From: Acidobacteriota bacterium
Lineage (GTDB): Bacteria; Acidobacteriota; Terriglobia; Terriglobales; Acidobacteriaceae
Length of the DNA stretch: 64,000 nt
Direction: 5' to 3'
Assembly: GCA_021836865.1 (NCBI GenBank)
Contig: JAKBHH010000006.1
Location: forward strand, 1-64,000
The position numbers and the translations under genes were made by a program. Shown here piece after piece: positions 51,606 to 60,259 of this stretch; the stretch's first letter is position 1; every line of letters begins with the position of its first letter. The notes beneath the pieces were generated by a model. The model was not told the origin of the DNA. It saw nothing but the letters and a program-made list of their open reading frames with translations, and ran no database searches.

Positions 51606-52936
51606 CAGTCGTCACCCCCGCCCTTGCCGGCCGCGGGCTTCGCATCTTCACCGTCTGCCGGGCCCACCTTGACCTTCGTGCCCGTGTCCAGCCCATATGC
51701 GCCGCTGGTAATCACCATGTCAGACGGCGCAAGGCCGGAAATCACCTGCACATCGTCTCCATCCTGAATGCCGAGCGTCACCGGCTTGTGCTGCGCCGTG
51801 CCGTCTGCGCCAATCAGCATGACTGATTTGCTGCCATCTTCCGCCGTCAGGATCGATGAGACCGGAACCTTCCACGCCTGCGCCACGGTGCGCCCGGTAA
51901 TTGAAGCCTTTACCGGCGTGCCCACCTTCAGCGTGCCGGCCTTGTTATCGATTTTCAACCACACCTCGACCGTGGTGCTGCCCGGATCGAGGGCCGGGCT
52001 GATCAGCGACACGGTTGCCGCCACCGGCTGATCCACGCCCGGCACAAGCACCGTCGCCTTATCGCCCACCTTCATCCTTTGCACCAGGCTTTGCGCCAGG
52101 TGGGTCTTGGCTATCAGCGCGGAGGTATCCATCACCGTCAACAGCGGTGCGCCTGCTGCGGCTGTTTCGCCGGCAAATAGCGGCCGGTCGGTGACCACGC
52201 CGTTGATGGGGCTGCGAATCTCCGAGTAGCTCACCTGCGCCTCGGCGCCCTTGTACTTGCCTTCGGCTGAGGTCAACTGTCCCTCGGCGGATTTGAGGGC
52301 CGCCGCGCGGCTCACCTGCCGCATCGACTCCAGATGCTTCGTCGCGGAGTCGTACGCAGCCTGCGCCTGCACCAGCGCGGCCAGCGCGGTGTCCAGATCG
52401 CGGCCCGGAATCGCGCCCTCTTTGAAGAGCTGCTTGCGGCTCTGCACAATGCTCTGATTCAGGTCGAGATTGGCCTTGGCCTGCGCAAAATCCAGCTCTG
52501 CCTTTTGCGTGTCTTCGGGCACCTGTGCCTTGGTGGCCGTAGCGTAGGCTGCCTGGGCGGCCACAAACGATCCTTTGTTGTCCATCGCCGCCGCCGCCAG
52601 ATCGCTGTTCTCCAGCACGGCCAGTAACTGGCCCTCTTTCACCTTTGCGCCGCGCTGCACCAGGAACTGCTTCACCGGCGCGGTGATCTTCGGCTCGATG
52701 GCGGCCTGCGCCAGCGGCGTCAGAATTGCGTCGGCAACCATGTGTTCCGCGATCGCGCCCTGCTCGGGATGCTCGGCCTGCACGGTGACTTCCGGCGCGG
52801 GCGTGGCCTCTTTCTTGCAGCCCGGAAGCAACAGGAGAGGAAGCGCAAGGGCAGATGTCAGCAGAATTCGCGCGTGTCGGCTTGTCAGGGAGGCGCGCGC
52901 TCTGCACTTGGTTGAACTCATTCTCACATTCCTCAT
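51605..52936 (-). CDS. RND efflux periplasmic adaptor (MFP) lipoprotein
   Basis: 443 residues. The N-terminus has a lipobox, LLLLPGCKK, about residue 40, so it is probably inner-membrane-anchored through a lipid. The lipoyl-like domain starts with EPKITAPVKQFLVQRGAKVKEGQLLAVLE. A long alpha hairpin (residues about 115-225) follows, including QAKANLDLNQSIVQSRKQLF. Then IRSPINGVVTDRPLFAGETA and the beta-barrel domain KVGDKATVLVPGVDQPV. The last part is the membrane-proximal domain (KSVMLIGADGTAQHKPVTLG). It links pump and channel. The gene starts 4 nt after the channel gene stop. Confidence 0.9.
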   Translation of the reverse strand: MRNVRMSSTKCRARASLTSRHARILLTSALALPLLLLPGCKKEATPAPEVTVQAEHPEQGAIAEHMVADAILTPLAQAAIEPKITAPVKQFLVQRGAKVKEGQLLAVLENSDLAAAAMDNKGSFVAAQAAYATATKAQVPEDTQKAELDFAQAKANLDLNQSIVQSRKQLFKEGAIPGRDLDTALAALVQAQAAYDSATKHLESMRQVSRAAALKSAEGQLTSAEGKYKGAEAQVSYSEIRSPINGVVTDRPLFAGETAAAGAPLLTVMDTSALIAKTHLAQSLVQRMKVGDKATVLVPGVDQPVAATVSLISPALDPGSTTVEVWLKIDNKAGTLKVGTPVKASITGRTVAQAWKVPVSSILTAEDGSKSVMLIGADGTAQHKPVTLGIQDGDDVQVISGLAPSDMVITSGAYGLDTGTKVKVGPADGEDAKPAAGKGGGDD

Positions 52937-52940
52937 CGGT

Positions 52941-54344
52941 TCACATTGTCCCGGTCAGTGTCTGCAGATCAGCCAGGGCCATCTGGTAGCGCACGCGTCC
53001 GTCTTCACGCGCGTTCTCCGCAGTTACAAAGGCGGTCTGCGCGTCCACCACTTCCAACACCGTCGCTTCTCCGCCGGTGTAGCGCATCTTGGTCAGACGC
53101 AGGCTTTCGCCCGCGGTGGCCACGCTGGCGTCCAGCGAGGCAAGCTGATCGCGCGCCGCAACAGCTTCGTCGTAGGTTTCGTCCAGGCGGGCAATCAAAT
53201 GCTTCTGCGTAGCCGTCAGCGCTACCTTTGCAGCGTCGCGGCGAATCTCGCTTTGCCTGACCCTGTGCTCGGTGGAGAGCCAGTCCCACACCGGAATATC
53301 CAACGTCACGCTGGCCGAGTAACCCAGGTTCCGCACATGGTCCGGCCCGTTCACGGCAAACTGCGGAGCATCCACGCCGTACATCACGTTCAACCCAAGG
53401 TCGGGCAAATACCCTGCGCGCGCCGACTGCACGTCCGCGTCGCTGATGTTCAGCGCGGCCAGGGCGCTCTTCAGGTCAGGGTTGTTGTTCGCCGCGGCCT
53501 GTTGTACGTCCTCACGCGAGGCCAGCGGTGGCGCACTTTCCTCTGCAACCAGCGCATACGGCGTATGCGGATCGGGAAACAGCAGTACGGCCAGTTCAAG
53601 ACGCGCCTTGTCCGCAGCCAGCTTCGCATCGGAGACATCGCGTTCGCGCTGCTGTTGCAACAGTTGCGCCTTCACCACATCGGCGTGCGCAGCCTCTCGC
53701 ACCTGCTCGCGCTCCGTGGTGAGCTTCGTAAAGTCGGCAGCTTCGACCTGCGCGCGCTGGGCTACGGTCAGTTTGTTGTCGGCAGCCAGCAGGCCGTAAT
53801 ACATGGCCGTGACCGCGGCAACCAGCCCGCGCCGCGCGACCTCAAGCTGCGCCGCGGCCAGCGCTGCGGTAGCGTCTGCGCGATGTACTCCGGCCACAAG
53901 ATCCATCCCGACCATTTCATTCACGGACGCTAGGCTTGTGTACTCACGCACTGCATTGTTGGCAATGAAGCGCGGCGCGGGCTGCGCAGCTACGCCCTGC
54001 CCGGCCTGGTTCAGCAGGCCATTCGCCTGCGTGTAGAGAACCTGGTTGTGATAGATCACGCTGGGCAGGAGGCCGTTGCGCGCGATGGAGCGGTCGAGGC
54101 CCGCAGCCCTGTTCTCCGCCGAGGCCGCGGCATAGGTCGGCTCATTGGCCTCCGCGCGTCGAATGGCCTCATCCAGCGTGATCGTTGCGGGCGCGCCGGC
54201 TGCTGCCACCTGTGCGGATGGGGCGGTGGACGTCTGCCCCATGGCGGGGCAGGGGAACCCAGCCGCAGCCATCCAGCAAAAGGCGGCAATGGACAGAAGC
54301 CGCACCGGATGTCGCTTTTGGCCGGTGGTGATTAGGTGCCTCAT
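52941..54344 (-). CDS. TolC-family outer membrane efflux channel
   Basis: About 467 residues. After a signal peptide (LLSIAAFCWMAAAGFPCPAMGQ) there are two repeats of an OEP helical unit: ITLDEAIRRAEANEPTYAAASAENRAAGLDRSIARNGLLPS and, later, DVQQAAANNNPDLKSALAALNISDADVQSARAGYLPDLGL. The sequence SVTLDIPVWDWLSTEHRVRQSEIRRDAA is the second canonical block. It forms a trimer that gives the export channel across the outer membrane. ATG 54344 is preferred over 54359. It is the first gene of the efflux operon and is divergent from the aldo/keto reductase gene, with about 64 nt between. Confidence 0.88.
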   Translation of the reverse strand: MRHLITTGQKRHPVRLLSIAAFCWMAAAGFPCPAMGQTSTAPSAQVAAAGAPATITLDEAIRRAEANEPTYAAASAENRAAGLDRSIARNGLLPSVIYHNQVLYTQANGLLNQAGQGVAAQPAPRFIANNAVREYTSLASVNEMVGMDLVAGVHRADATAALAAAQLEVARRGLVAAVTAMYYGLLAADNKLTVAQRAQVEAADFTKLTTEREQVREAAHADVVKAQLLQQQRERDVSDAKLAADKARLELAVLLFPDPHTPYALVAEESAPPLASREDVQQAAANNNPDLKSALAALNISDADVQSARAGYLPDLGLNVMYGVDAPQFAVNGPDHVRNLGYSASVTLDIPVWDWLSTEHRVRQSEIRRDAAKVALTATQKHLIARLDETYDEAVAARDQLASLDASVATAGESLRLTKMRYTGGEATVLEVVDAQTAFVTAENAREDGRVRYQMALADLQTLTGTM

Positions 54345-54408
54345 AGTCTCACCCAGCATACGATGACAACCTTAATTTCAGATGAGCCTTCGCGTAAGAT
54401 GTTTTTCT

Positions 54409-55395
54409 ATGGAAACCACGCGCGTCGCCGGAGCAGCCGTTTCCCGCATCGGCCTTGGCACCTGGGCCATTGGCGGGCTCGACTGGGGCGCAGTGCCGGA
54501 CTCCGCCGCCATTGCCACGTGTCTGCACGCCATCGACCGCGGTATCAACCTGATCGACACAGCGCCTATCTACGGCCACGGGCGCGCCGAGGAACTTGTC
54601 GGCAAGGCCATGCGCGCTCACGGGCGCCGCGAGGCGTTCTACATTGCCACCAAGGCCGGCCTGGAGTGGAATGAGCGCGGCGTCTACGCCAACTCCACGC
54701 TACCCCGCCTGCGCAGCGAGCTCGAAGACAGCCTGCGCCGACTGGATACCGAATACATCGATCTCTACCAGGTTCATTGGCCCGATCTTCTTGTCCCCAT
54801 CGACGAGGTTGCCCAGCTCTTTGCCGACTTTCTCCGTGAAGGCAAGGTCCGCGCAGTCGGCGTCAGCAACTTCAGCATCGCTCAGATGCAGACCTTCCGG
54901 TCTGTTGCTCCGCTCAGCTCCAATCAGCCGCCCTACAACCTTTTTGAGCGCCAGATTGACGATGAGATTCTGCCCTGGTGCCGGGCCAACGGCGTGGCTG
55001 TGCTTACCTACAGTTCGCTCTGCCGCAGCCTGCTCGGGGGCCGCGTTCACCGCGGCATGGTCTTTGATGCCAGTGATATCCGCTCTGCCGACCCGAAATT
55101 CAAGCATCCCCGCTTCAGCCAGTACATGACAGCCGTGGAGCGGCTTGCAGCCTTCGCCCGTGAGCGCTTCGGCAAGTCCGTGCTGGAGCTGGCGGCCCGT
55201 TGGGTGCTGGATCGCCCCGGCGTCTCCGTTGCCCTTTGGGGCGCGAAACGCCCTGACCAGCTCGATGCCGTTGCGGGCGTCATGGGCTGGTGTCTTGACG
55301 TAGACGCGATGATCGAAATCGATCGCATCGTCGCCGAGTCGGTGACCGACCCGATCGGCCCTGAATACCTCACGCCCAGGGTGAGGGGCGATTGA
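54409..55395 (+). CDS. Aldo/keto reductase
   Basis: About 328 residues in a TIM barrel. RIGLGTWAIGGLDWG opens it; GINLIDTAPIYGHGRAEELVGKAM holds the catalytic Asp and Tyr. FYIATKAG has the catalytic Lys; the His is in LYQVHWPD. VGVSNFSIAQM and WVLDRPGVSVALWGAKRPDQL are the cofactor part. It reduces carbonyl compounds using NADPH; the natural substrate is not predictable. ATG 54409 (METTRV) is more typical than the track start 54382. Confidence 0.88.
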   Translation: METTRVAGAAVSRIGLGTWAIGGLDWGAVPDSAAIATCLHAIDRGINLIDTAPIYGHGRAEELVGKAMRAHGRREAFYIATKAGLEWNERGVYANSTLPRLRSELEDSLRRLDTEYIDLYQVHWPDLLVPIDEVAQLFADFLREGKVRAVGVSNFSIAQMQTFRSVAPLSSNQPPYNLFERQIDDEILPWCRANGVAVLTYSSLCRSLLGGRVHRGMVFDASDIRSADPKFKHPRFSQYMTAVERLAAFARERFGKSVLELAARWVLDRPGVSVALWGAKRPDQLDAVAGVMGWCLDVDAMIEIDRIVAESVTDPIGPEYLTPRVRGD

Positions 55396-55440
55396 AGAGT
55401 TTTCGCCATCTCCCAACCAGTTCTGCGATACTAAACCGTT

Positions 55441-56007
55441 ATGCCAATCGCTGATCTGCAAGAAGCCGCACAGAAAATTGCTGGATTCCTCGCCACCCTG
55501 AACAAGCTGGGCGGCCTGCGCCTCAAGTACCGCATCACGGCGGGCGATGGCGCCCGCGACCCCGAAGGGCTTGAAGCTCGCCAGATCTACGTCGAGCTGG
55601 GCGGACCCGACGTTCCGCTCGTTACGCAGCACAACGGCGAGCTGCTGCGCGCTCTTGAAACCCTGGCCGCGCAGATACTCCGTCTTGACCAGCGCGAGCA
55701 CGACCTGGTCAGCTTCGACGCCGGCAACTTCAAGGCCCTCCGCGCGCAGGAACTGCGCATGGCCGCCGAGGTCGCTGCCGAAAAAGTGATCAAGACCGGC
55801 ACGCCCTACTCCTTTCCGCCCATGAACAGCCGCGAACGCCGCCTGCTGCACCTTGCATTCCGCAGCATCGAGGGTGTGGAGACAGCCAGCTCCGGCGAAG
55901 GCCAGGATCGCTTTCTTGCCGTCTTTCCCGCAGGCAAGACCAACCTGCCCGTGGCCGCGCCGGCCAGGCCCAGAGGCTTCGGACGCAGAGAGCCGAGCCG
56001 CCGATAA
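55441..56007 (+). CDS. Jag/KhpB-like RNA-binding protein (KH and R3H domains)
   Basis: 188 residues. The middle portion (GELLRALETLAAQILRL and NFKALRAQELRMAAEVAAEKVIKTG) resembles the KH domain of Jag/KhpB. The C-terminal segment YSFPPMNSRERRLLHLAFRS, followed by VETASSGEGQDRFLAVFP, is a typical R3H motif (R-x-x-x-H with E-S/T-E-G-E). Such proteins bind single-stranded RNA and, in some bacteria, affect cell division and septum formation. No N-terminal Jag domain is evident. The tail is arginine-rich. It starts 45 nt after the aldo/keto reductase stop. Confidence 0.72.
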   Translation: MPIADLQEAAQKIAGFLATLNKLGGLRLKYRITAGDGARDPEGLEARQIYVELGGPDVPLVTQHNGELLRALETLAAQILRLDQREHDLVSFDAGNFKALRAQELRMAAEVAAEKVIKTGTPYSFPPMNSRERRLLHLAFRSIEGVETASSGEGQDRFLAVFPAGKTNLPVAAPARPRGFGRREPSRR

Positions 56008-56051
56008 TTGAGCGGCGGACATGCGCCGCGGGTATGGCACAATACCCAACA

Positions 56052-57161
56052 ATGAGAACCGCAAAACTCCTGCTTCTCCTGGCCCTCGCTGTTCCGCTTT
56101 GCAGCGCGCAAAAGCGCCTCGTCCTCATCGATCAGGATGGTTCCGGCCCCGGCGGCTCCAACCAGATGGCGATGCTTGCGCTGCTGCAATCTCCGCAGGT
56201 GCAGGTGCTGGGCATCACCATGGTCACCGGCAATGCCTGGCGCGACGAAGAAACCCTTCACACCTTGCGCATGTTGGAGCTGACCGGCCATGCGGACATT
56301 CCGGTTGCCAAGGGCGCAGTCTTCCCGCTCGTCCGCACACAGCTTGAGACGCAACTGGCCTCCGCGCTCAACGGCAAAGTCACCTGGCTCGGCGCATGGG
56401 GCGAGGGCCCGACCATGCTTGTCGAAACCGCCAAAGGCGTCACGCCCGTCACGCCGGACACGCTCCCCTCGCACGGGCCCTACGTGATTCCTCCCATGCC
56501 GGAAGGACGGCCGGCGCTCAAGCCCATCGACGAGGATGCGGTCCACTTCCTCCTTCGCCACGTGCACGCGCATCCGCATCAGGTCACCATCTATGCCGCC
56601 GGTCCCATGACCAACATCGCCCTCGCCATCTCCATTGACCCCGATTTCGCCGCGTTGACTCAGGGCATTGTGATGATGGGCGGCAGCCTCAATCCGCAGA
56701 CCGACGACCCCGAGTTCGCCACCAGCCCACGCCATGAGTTCAACTTCTGGTTTGACCCCGAGGCCGCGCACATCGTGCTGCGGGCCGCCTGGCCGCGCAT
56801 CGACGTCACCACCGTCGATGTCTCCATCAAGGCCCCATTCACCAAAAAGATGCTGGATGAGATTGCGCAATCCACCTCGCCCACCGCACGCTACATCGCC
56901 GCGTGGAGCCAGGACCGCTACTACATGTGGGACGAGCTCGCCGCCTGCGCCTGGCTCGATCCCACGCTCATCACAAAAGACGAGCAGGTTTACATGGACA
57001 TCGATCTCAGCCGCGGGCCCACCTACGGCGACACCCTCACCTGGACGGAAAAGTTGAAGCCGGCCACCGACGTGCGCCTCGTCCACGCGCAGACAGACCT
57101 CGACCTGAGGCGCTTCCAGCAGATGTTTGTGGACCTGATGACCCGCGGGGGCACACAATAG
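56052..57161 (+). CDS. Exported nucleoside-hydrolase-family protein
   Basis: About 369 residues. The start MRTAKLLLLLALAVPLCSAQ is a signal peptide. The first strand has VLIDQDGSGPGGSNQ, which replaces the usual DTDxGxDD metal site with a D-x-D followed by glycines and Asn; I have the impression that this variant is shared by related bacterial members. Later parts are normal: VLGITMVTGNAWRDEE, ITIYAAGPMTNIALAI, IVMMGGSLNP and EFNFWFDPEAAHIVL. It may cleave ribosides in the periplasm. ATG 56052 is preferred to 56034 because the signal peptide begins there. Confidence 0.78.
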   Translation: MRTAKLLLLLALAVPLCSAQKRLVLIDQDGSGPGGSNQMAMLALLQSPQVQVLGITMVTGNAWRDEETLHTLRMLELTGHADIPVAKGAVFPLVRTQLETQLASALNGKVTWLGAWGEGPTMLVETAKGVTPVTPDTLPSHGPYVIPPMPEGRPALKPIDEDAVHFLLRHVHAHPHQVTIYAAGPMTNIALAISIDPDFAALTQGIVMMGGSLNPQTDDPEFATSPRHEFNFWFDPEAAHIVLRAAWPRIDVTTVDVSIKAPFTKKMLDEIAQSTSPTARYIAAWSQDRYYMWDELAACAWLDPTLITKDEQVYMDIDLSRGPTYGDTLTWTEKLKPATDVRLVHAQTDLDLRRFQQMFVDLMTRGGTQ

Positions 57162-57195
57162 CCTGCCGGAGCAAGAACGGCAGCGGCGAAGCGGC

Positions 57196-57606
57196 ATGGC
57201 GAAGCAATCGATTCTCGCAGACAGCAGGCTGGTTGCCTTTGCGGCAACCCTGCATCCTGAGCGGGCGCGCGCGTTCTACCAGGACACCCTCGGACTCCGT
57301 CTCGTTGCCGACGAGGCGCCCTTTGCACTGGTCTTCGATGCCAACGGAACGATGCTCCGCATCACCACTGTCAACGAGCTGCATCCGCAGCCGTTTACCG
57401 TGCTGGGCTGGCAGGTAGCATCCATCGACGTCACCGTCGAGCGGCTCACCGCGGCCGGCGTCGAGCTCCTTCGCTTTCCGAGGATGAACGATGCGGACCC
57501 GCATGGAGTCTGGACTGCGCCGAGCGGCGCGCGCATCGTATGGTTTCACGACCCAGACCGAAACGTGCTCAGTGTGACGGAATTTCCCGTTCCCGCCGCG
57601 ACTTGA
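57196..57606 (+). CDS. VOC-family (glyoxalase/dioxygenase-like) protein
   Basis: 136 residues forming one bababb module pair. VAFAATLHPERARAFYQDTLGLRLV is the typical opening, PFALVFDANGTMLRI the second strand pair, and DPHGVWTAPSGARIVWFHDPDRNVLSVTEF the canonical end with a Glu that can bind metal. The first metal-binding His is not evident. Members are enzymes or resistance proteins; the function here is open. It starts 34 nt after the nucleoside hydrolase and runs toward the convergent radical SAM gene. Confidence 0.82.
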   Translation: MAKQSILADSRLVAFAATLHPERARAFYQDTLGLRLVADEAPFALVFDANGTMLRITTVNELHPQPFTVLGWQVASIDVTVERLTAAGVELLRFPRMNDADPHGVWTAPSGARIVWFHDPDRNVLSVTEFPVPAAT

Positions 57607-57608
57607 AA

Positions 57609-57677
57609 GCTCAATTGCCGGCCTGGATCAAGCTCAGTTGCTGATCTGGATCAAGCTTAATTGCTTGTCTGGATATT
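57609..57677. repeat. Three tandem 23-nt repeats at the 3' end of the radical SAM gene
   Basis: Units are gctcaattgccggcctggat (57609-57631), gctcagttgctgatctggat (57632-57654) and gcttaattgcttgtctggat (57655-57677), each 23 nt with the remaining three bases similar. Read on the - strand each unit encodes LIQ/NIQ-x-x-N followed by a stop codon, and the third unit forms the C-terminus and stop of the radical SAM protein. Confidence 0.75.
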
Positions 57678-58688
57678 TACCAGTTCGCCCTGTCCGCCCG
57701 GCGAGGTGGTCTGCGTCTGCGGCGCGCGCCAGTGGTCAATGTAGCTGATCCGGTGTACGCACCCGATCGTGCAGTTGGGTGCGCAGCTCTTCGCCGTCAG
57801 GAACTCCCGCTTCACGTCCGCGGTTGTGTACTCGGCCAGCGGCACGCCCGGATATCCGCGCTGCTGCGAGCAGTAGTGCACCAGCCCGTCCTCGCAGATA
57901 TACAGGTACCGCGACCCGGCCCTGCACCGCCAGTCGTTCGGCCGCCCCTGCGCAATCGCCTCCTGAAACTTGTCGAACTGCGCGTAGTTGGTCTTCCTCC
58001 GGTTGGTCATCTCGAAGTAGACCTTGGCCTCGTCGTCCTTCAGCGGCTTCAGTTGCCCGCTGCCGTCGTGGATAATCCCAATCGTCGACTCAAACCCCAG
58101 CGCCAGCGCCCGCTTGCCAATCACCAGCGCGTCGTTCGGGTCCTTGAAACCTCCGCCCACCACCGAGTTGATGTTGACGTGGAACTCAGCGTAGTCGGCG
58201 AGCATCTGCAGCTTCTTGTCCAGCACCTTCAGGCTCTTTTTTGAAATCTCGTCCGGCTCCAGGTTATCGATGCTGATCTGCATGTGGTCAAGGCCCGCCT
58301 GGTTCAGCCGCTCAATCCGTTCCGCGTTCAGCAGATAGCCATTGGTAATCATCCCGGCAATGGCGCCCGTCCGCCGCATCCGGCGAATGATCTCGTCCAG
58401 GTGGGGATGGGTCAGCGGCTCGCCGCCGCTGATGCCGATCATCGCCGTTCCCAGCCGTCCCAGGTGGTCGATGCGCCGCAGCATCTCCTCCAGCGGCACC
58501 GGCGCTGAGACCTTGTCGTACTCGTTGCAGTAGCCGCAGCTCAGGTTGCAGAAGCGCGCCGGCACAATCTGTGCCAGCACCGGGTGCGATGTGGAGGCCA
58601 GGGCCCGCGTGACCATCGCGTATTCGCGCGCCTTGCGCCTGGCCGCAATCCAGCGCCCGCGCGCCGTCGATCTCCGGGGAGTAGCCAT
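57657..58688 (-). CDS. Radical SAM protein with SPASM-like C-terminus
   Basis: 343 residues. The [4Fe-4S] motif is CNLSCGYC (C-x3-C-x2-C; about residue 50), then MIGISGGEPLTHPHLDEI as the GGE motif and MITNGYLLN. The C-terminal part has several Cys: WRCRAGSRYLYICEDGLVHYCSQQ and AKSCAPNCTIGCVHR, which are arranged as in SPASM/twitch auxiliary cluster domains. The reaction is unknown; family members modify peptides, proteins or small molecules. The N-terminus is rich in basic residues. ATG 58688 with AAGAGAG upstream is preferred over the track start 58982. No small precursor peptide gene was found nearby, but an unannotated one is possible. Confidence 0.85.
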   Translation of the reverse strand: MATPRRSTARGRWIAARRKAREYAMVTRALASTSHPVLAQIVPARFCNLSCGYCNEYDKVSAPVPLEEMLRRIDHLGRLGTAMIGISGGEPLTHPHLDEIIRRMRRTGAIAGMITNGYLLNAERIERLNQAGLDHMQISIDNLEPDEISKKSLKVLDKKLQMLADYAEFHVNINSVVGGGFKDPNDALVIGKRALALGFESTIGIIHDGSGQLKPLKDDEAKVYFEMTNRRKTNYAQFDKFQEAIAQGRPNDWRCRAGSRYLYICEDGLVHYCSQQRGYPGVPLAEYTTADVKREFLTAKSCAPNCTIGCVHRISYIDHWRAPQTQTTSPGGQGELVNIQTSN

Positions 58689-58915
58689 CTCTCTTATTGA
58701 ATCACAGACCGGCCTGCGGGGACTATCGGCGCCGCTACCGCGTCGCGCGGCGATTGGAGTCCGCTGGCTGAACACGATCACCCGCACAGGAACGGCGTAA
58801 AAGCGAAGATAGAGCGGAAACGGCCTCGGAAAAACCTGCAAACAAATTGTGGAAGCCTGCAAATTCTGTAGATGAGTTAGGGGGTATTTTTGCGCACGGA
58901 GAGCACCGCTGGCCG

Positions 58916-59587
58916 TCAGCGACAGCCAGGCTGATCCTGAAAAGCGTGATTCTGTGTCATGGCTACAAAGTCGCGCGCACAATTCAGAATCTGCTGTTCA
59001 AGAGGACTGCCGCCGAAGGTGTCCGGCGAGATGTACGCGGCCTGTTTTCGGACCGAGAGGTAGAGGTCACTCAGCTTTTGCATATTGTTGAACTCACCAG
59101 AGAGCAGCGGAGCGGCGTTACGGTCGTCCTCCGTAGATGCTGCGGCAGAAGCAAGCCCCAGCCCCTTCTCTGCCAGTCTGTGCTGTGCGGATAGCCAGTC
59201 TTCCGACACCGGAGTGTTATTTTGTACCGCGGTGACGACGGCGGATCGCCATTCCCGGATCACGCTCATCTCTTCGATGCCCAACTGTGCGAAGGCTTTT
59301 GAGAAGCCCGGCTCGCCAGGAGGCGTCGATGGCTGCACGTTGGCATCTGCGGGCGGCAATGTGAGAATCGTCTGATCGGCTTTGAAGGAAAGGGTCCCCT
59401 GCGTCAGGCGTGCCAGTGTTTGCACTTCGATGTACAACTTTCCATTGACTTCAAGCAGCGGTGCCTCGCCCGCGTGTCCCGCGATGGTGAGTGTGGGCTC
59501 CTTCTGCGCCGTCTGGGAATACCCGCTTTGCTGCAGCATCAAGAGGGCGGTCCACAGTATCGAGATCACGGAAAGTTTGGTTTTCAT
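58916..59587 (-). CDS. Secreted protein with a copper-amine-oxidase-N-like domain
   Basis: 223 residues. A signal peptide (KTKLSVISILWTALLMLQQSGYSQ) is followed by EVNGKLYIEVQTLARLTQGTLSF, which looks like a short N-terminal copper amine oxidase-type (stalk) module. The rest is helical (SVIREWRSAVVTAVQNNTPV, LYLSVRKQAAYI) and ends with two Cys that may pair. I cannot assign a function. ATG 59587 is supported by a strong GGAGGG site; the track start 59605 is not. Confidence 0.65.
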   Translation of the reverse strand: MKTKLSVISILWTALLMLQQSGYSQTAQKEPTLTIAGHAGEAPLLEVNGKLYIEVQTLARLTQGTLSFKADQTILTLPPADANVQPSTPPGEPGFSKAFAQLGIEEMSVIREWRSAVVTAVQNNTPVSEDWLSAQHRLAEKGLGLASAAASTEDDRNAAPLLSGEFNNMQKLSDLYLSVRKQAAYISPDTFGGSPLEQQILNCARDFVAMTQNHAFQDQPGCR

Positions 59588-59843
59588 GGACCCTCCGTAG
59601 AGCACTTACTCGTAGTCTCCCCCTCGGGAAACTCCGAATGCTGTGCAAACTTGAGCACGATGGGAAGAGAACTCCATGCGTGGGCGCCCATGCCCCGTTT
59701 CTGAGGCCGGGGATCGCTGTGGCGCCCCGATCCCATCCGCCGGCCGTTTCCATCCGGTACACGAGAATGGAGCTCCAGAGAGCCGGATTGAGCATCAATG
59801 CAGAGCGAATGCGTTTAATGTCAGCGCAGACAGGGGAATTCCG

Positions 59844-60041
59844 ATGCAGATTAAATTCACGATCGACGATTCGCTGCTTGCCCATGCCAGAGCCCTCAGC
59901 GGTCTGCGCGAAACCGGCTCGCTGGTCCATGCGGCTCTTCAGGCACTCATTGTTCGTGAAGCATCGCTGCGGCTGGCCAGTCTGCCCGTTGCCCGTCGTG
60001 GCAGCCACTATGACGTCCCCCGTCCTGACTTCGATCTGTAG
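59844..60041 (+). CDS. VapB-like antitoxin (type II), apparently without a toxin gene
   Basis: 65 residues. MQIKFTIDDSLLAHARALSG, then SLVHAALQALIVREASLRLASL, matches the ribbon-helix-helix VapB antitoxin (VapBC) in length and layout, ending in RGSHYDVPRPD. AGGGGA lies just upstream of the ATG. The usual PIN-domain VapC would follow, but the next 200 bases have no such ORF, so it may be an orphan antitoxin or a stand-alone regulator. The track opens this frame far upstream at 59676. Confidence 0.68.
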   Translation: MQIKFTIDDSLLAHARALSGLRETGSLVHAALQALIVREASLRLASLPVARRGSHYDVPRPDFDL

Positions 60042-60259
60042 ACCCGCAGGCAGCAAGTACGGCTCTTGATGCCCCACTCTTCCGCAGCATCTCTCAAACT
60101 CTTTGGTTCCAGGCTGAAGAGGGAGACTCAGGGATCGCTGTGCCGCGCGTGAGGAATGAGCGTACCATAGAGAGTGAGCGGGGCATATTTCTCCTCTTTC
60201 AGATTCTCTGAACTAAGGCAGTTACTCTGAAGTAAGTTATCTCTTAGCCCTTGAGCGAC

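Noticed and set aside
52575-53933. 452-residue + strand ORF
   Set aside because: It is antisense to the adaptor and TolC genes and has no recognisable domain.
54700-56064. 454-residue - strand ORF
   Set aside because: It lies opposite the aldo/keto reductase and Jag-like genes, both with clear motifs.
55806-57197. 463-residue - strand ORF
   Set aside because: It is antisense to the Jag-like and nucleoside hydrolase genes; composition is shadow-like.
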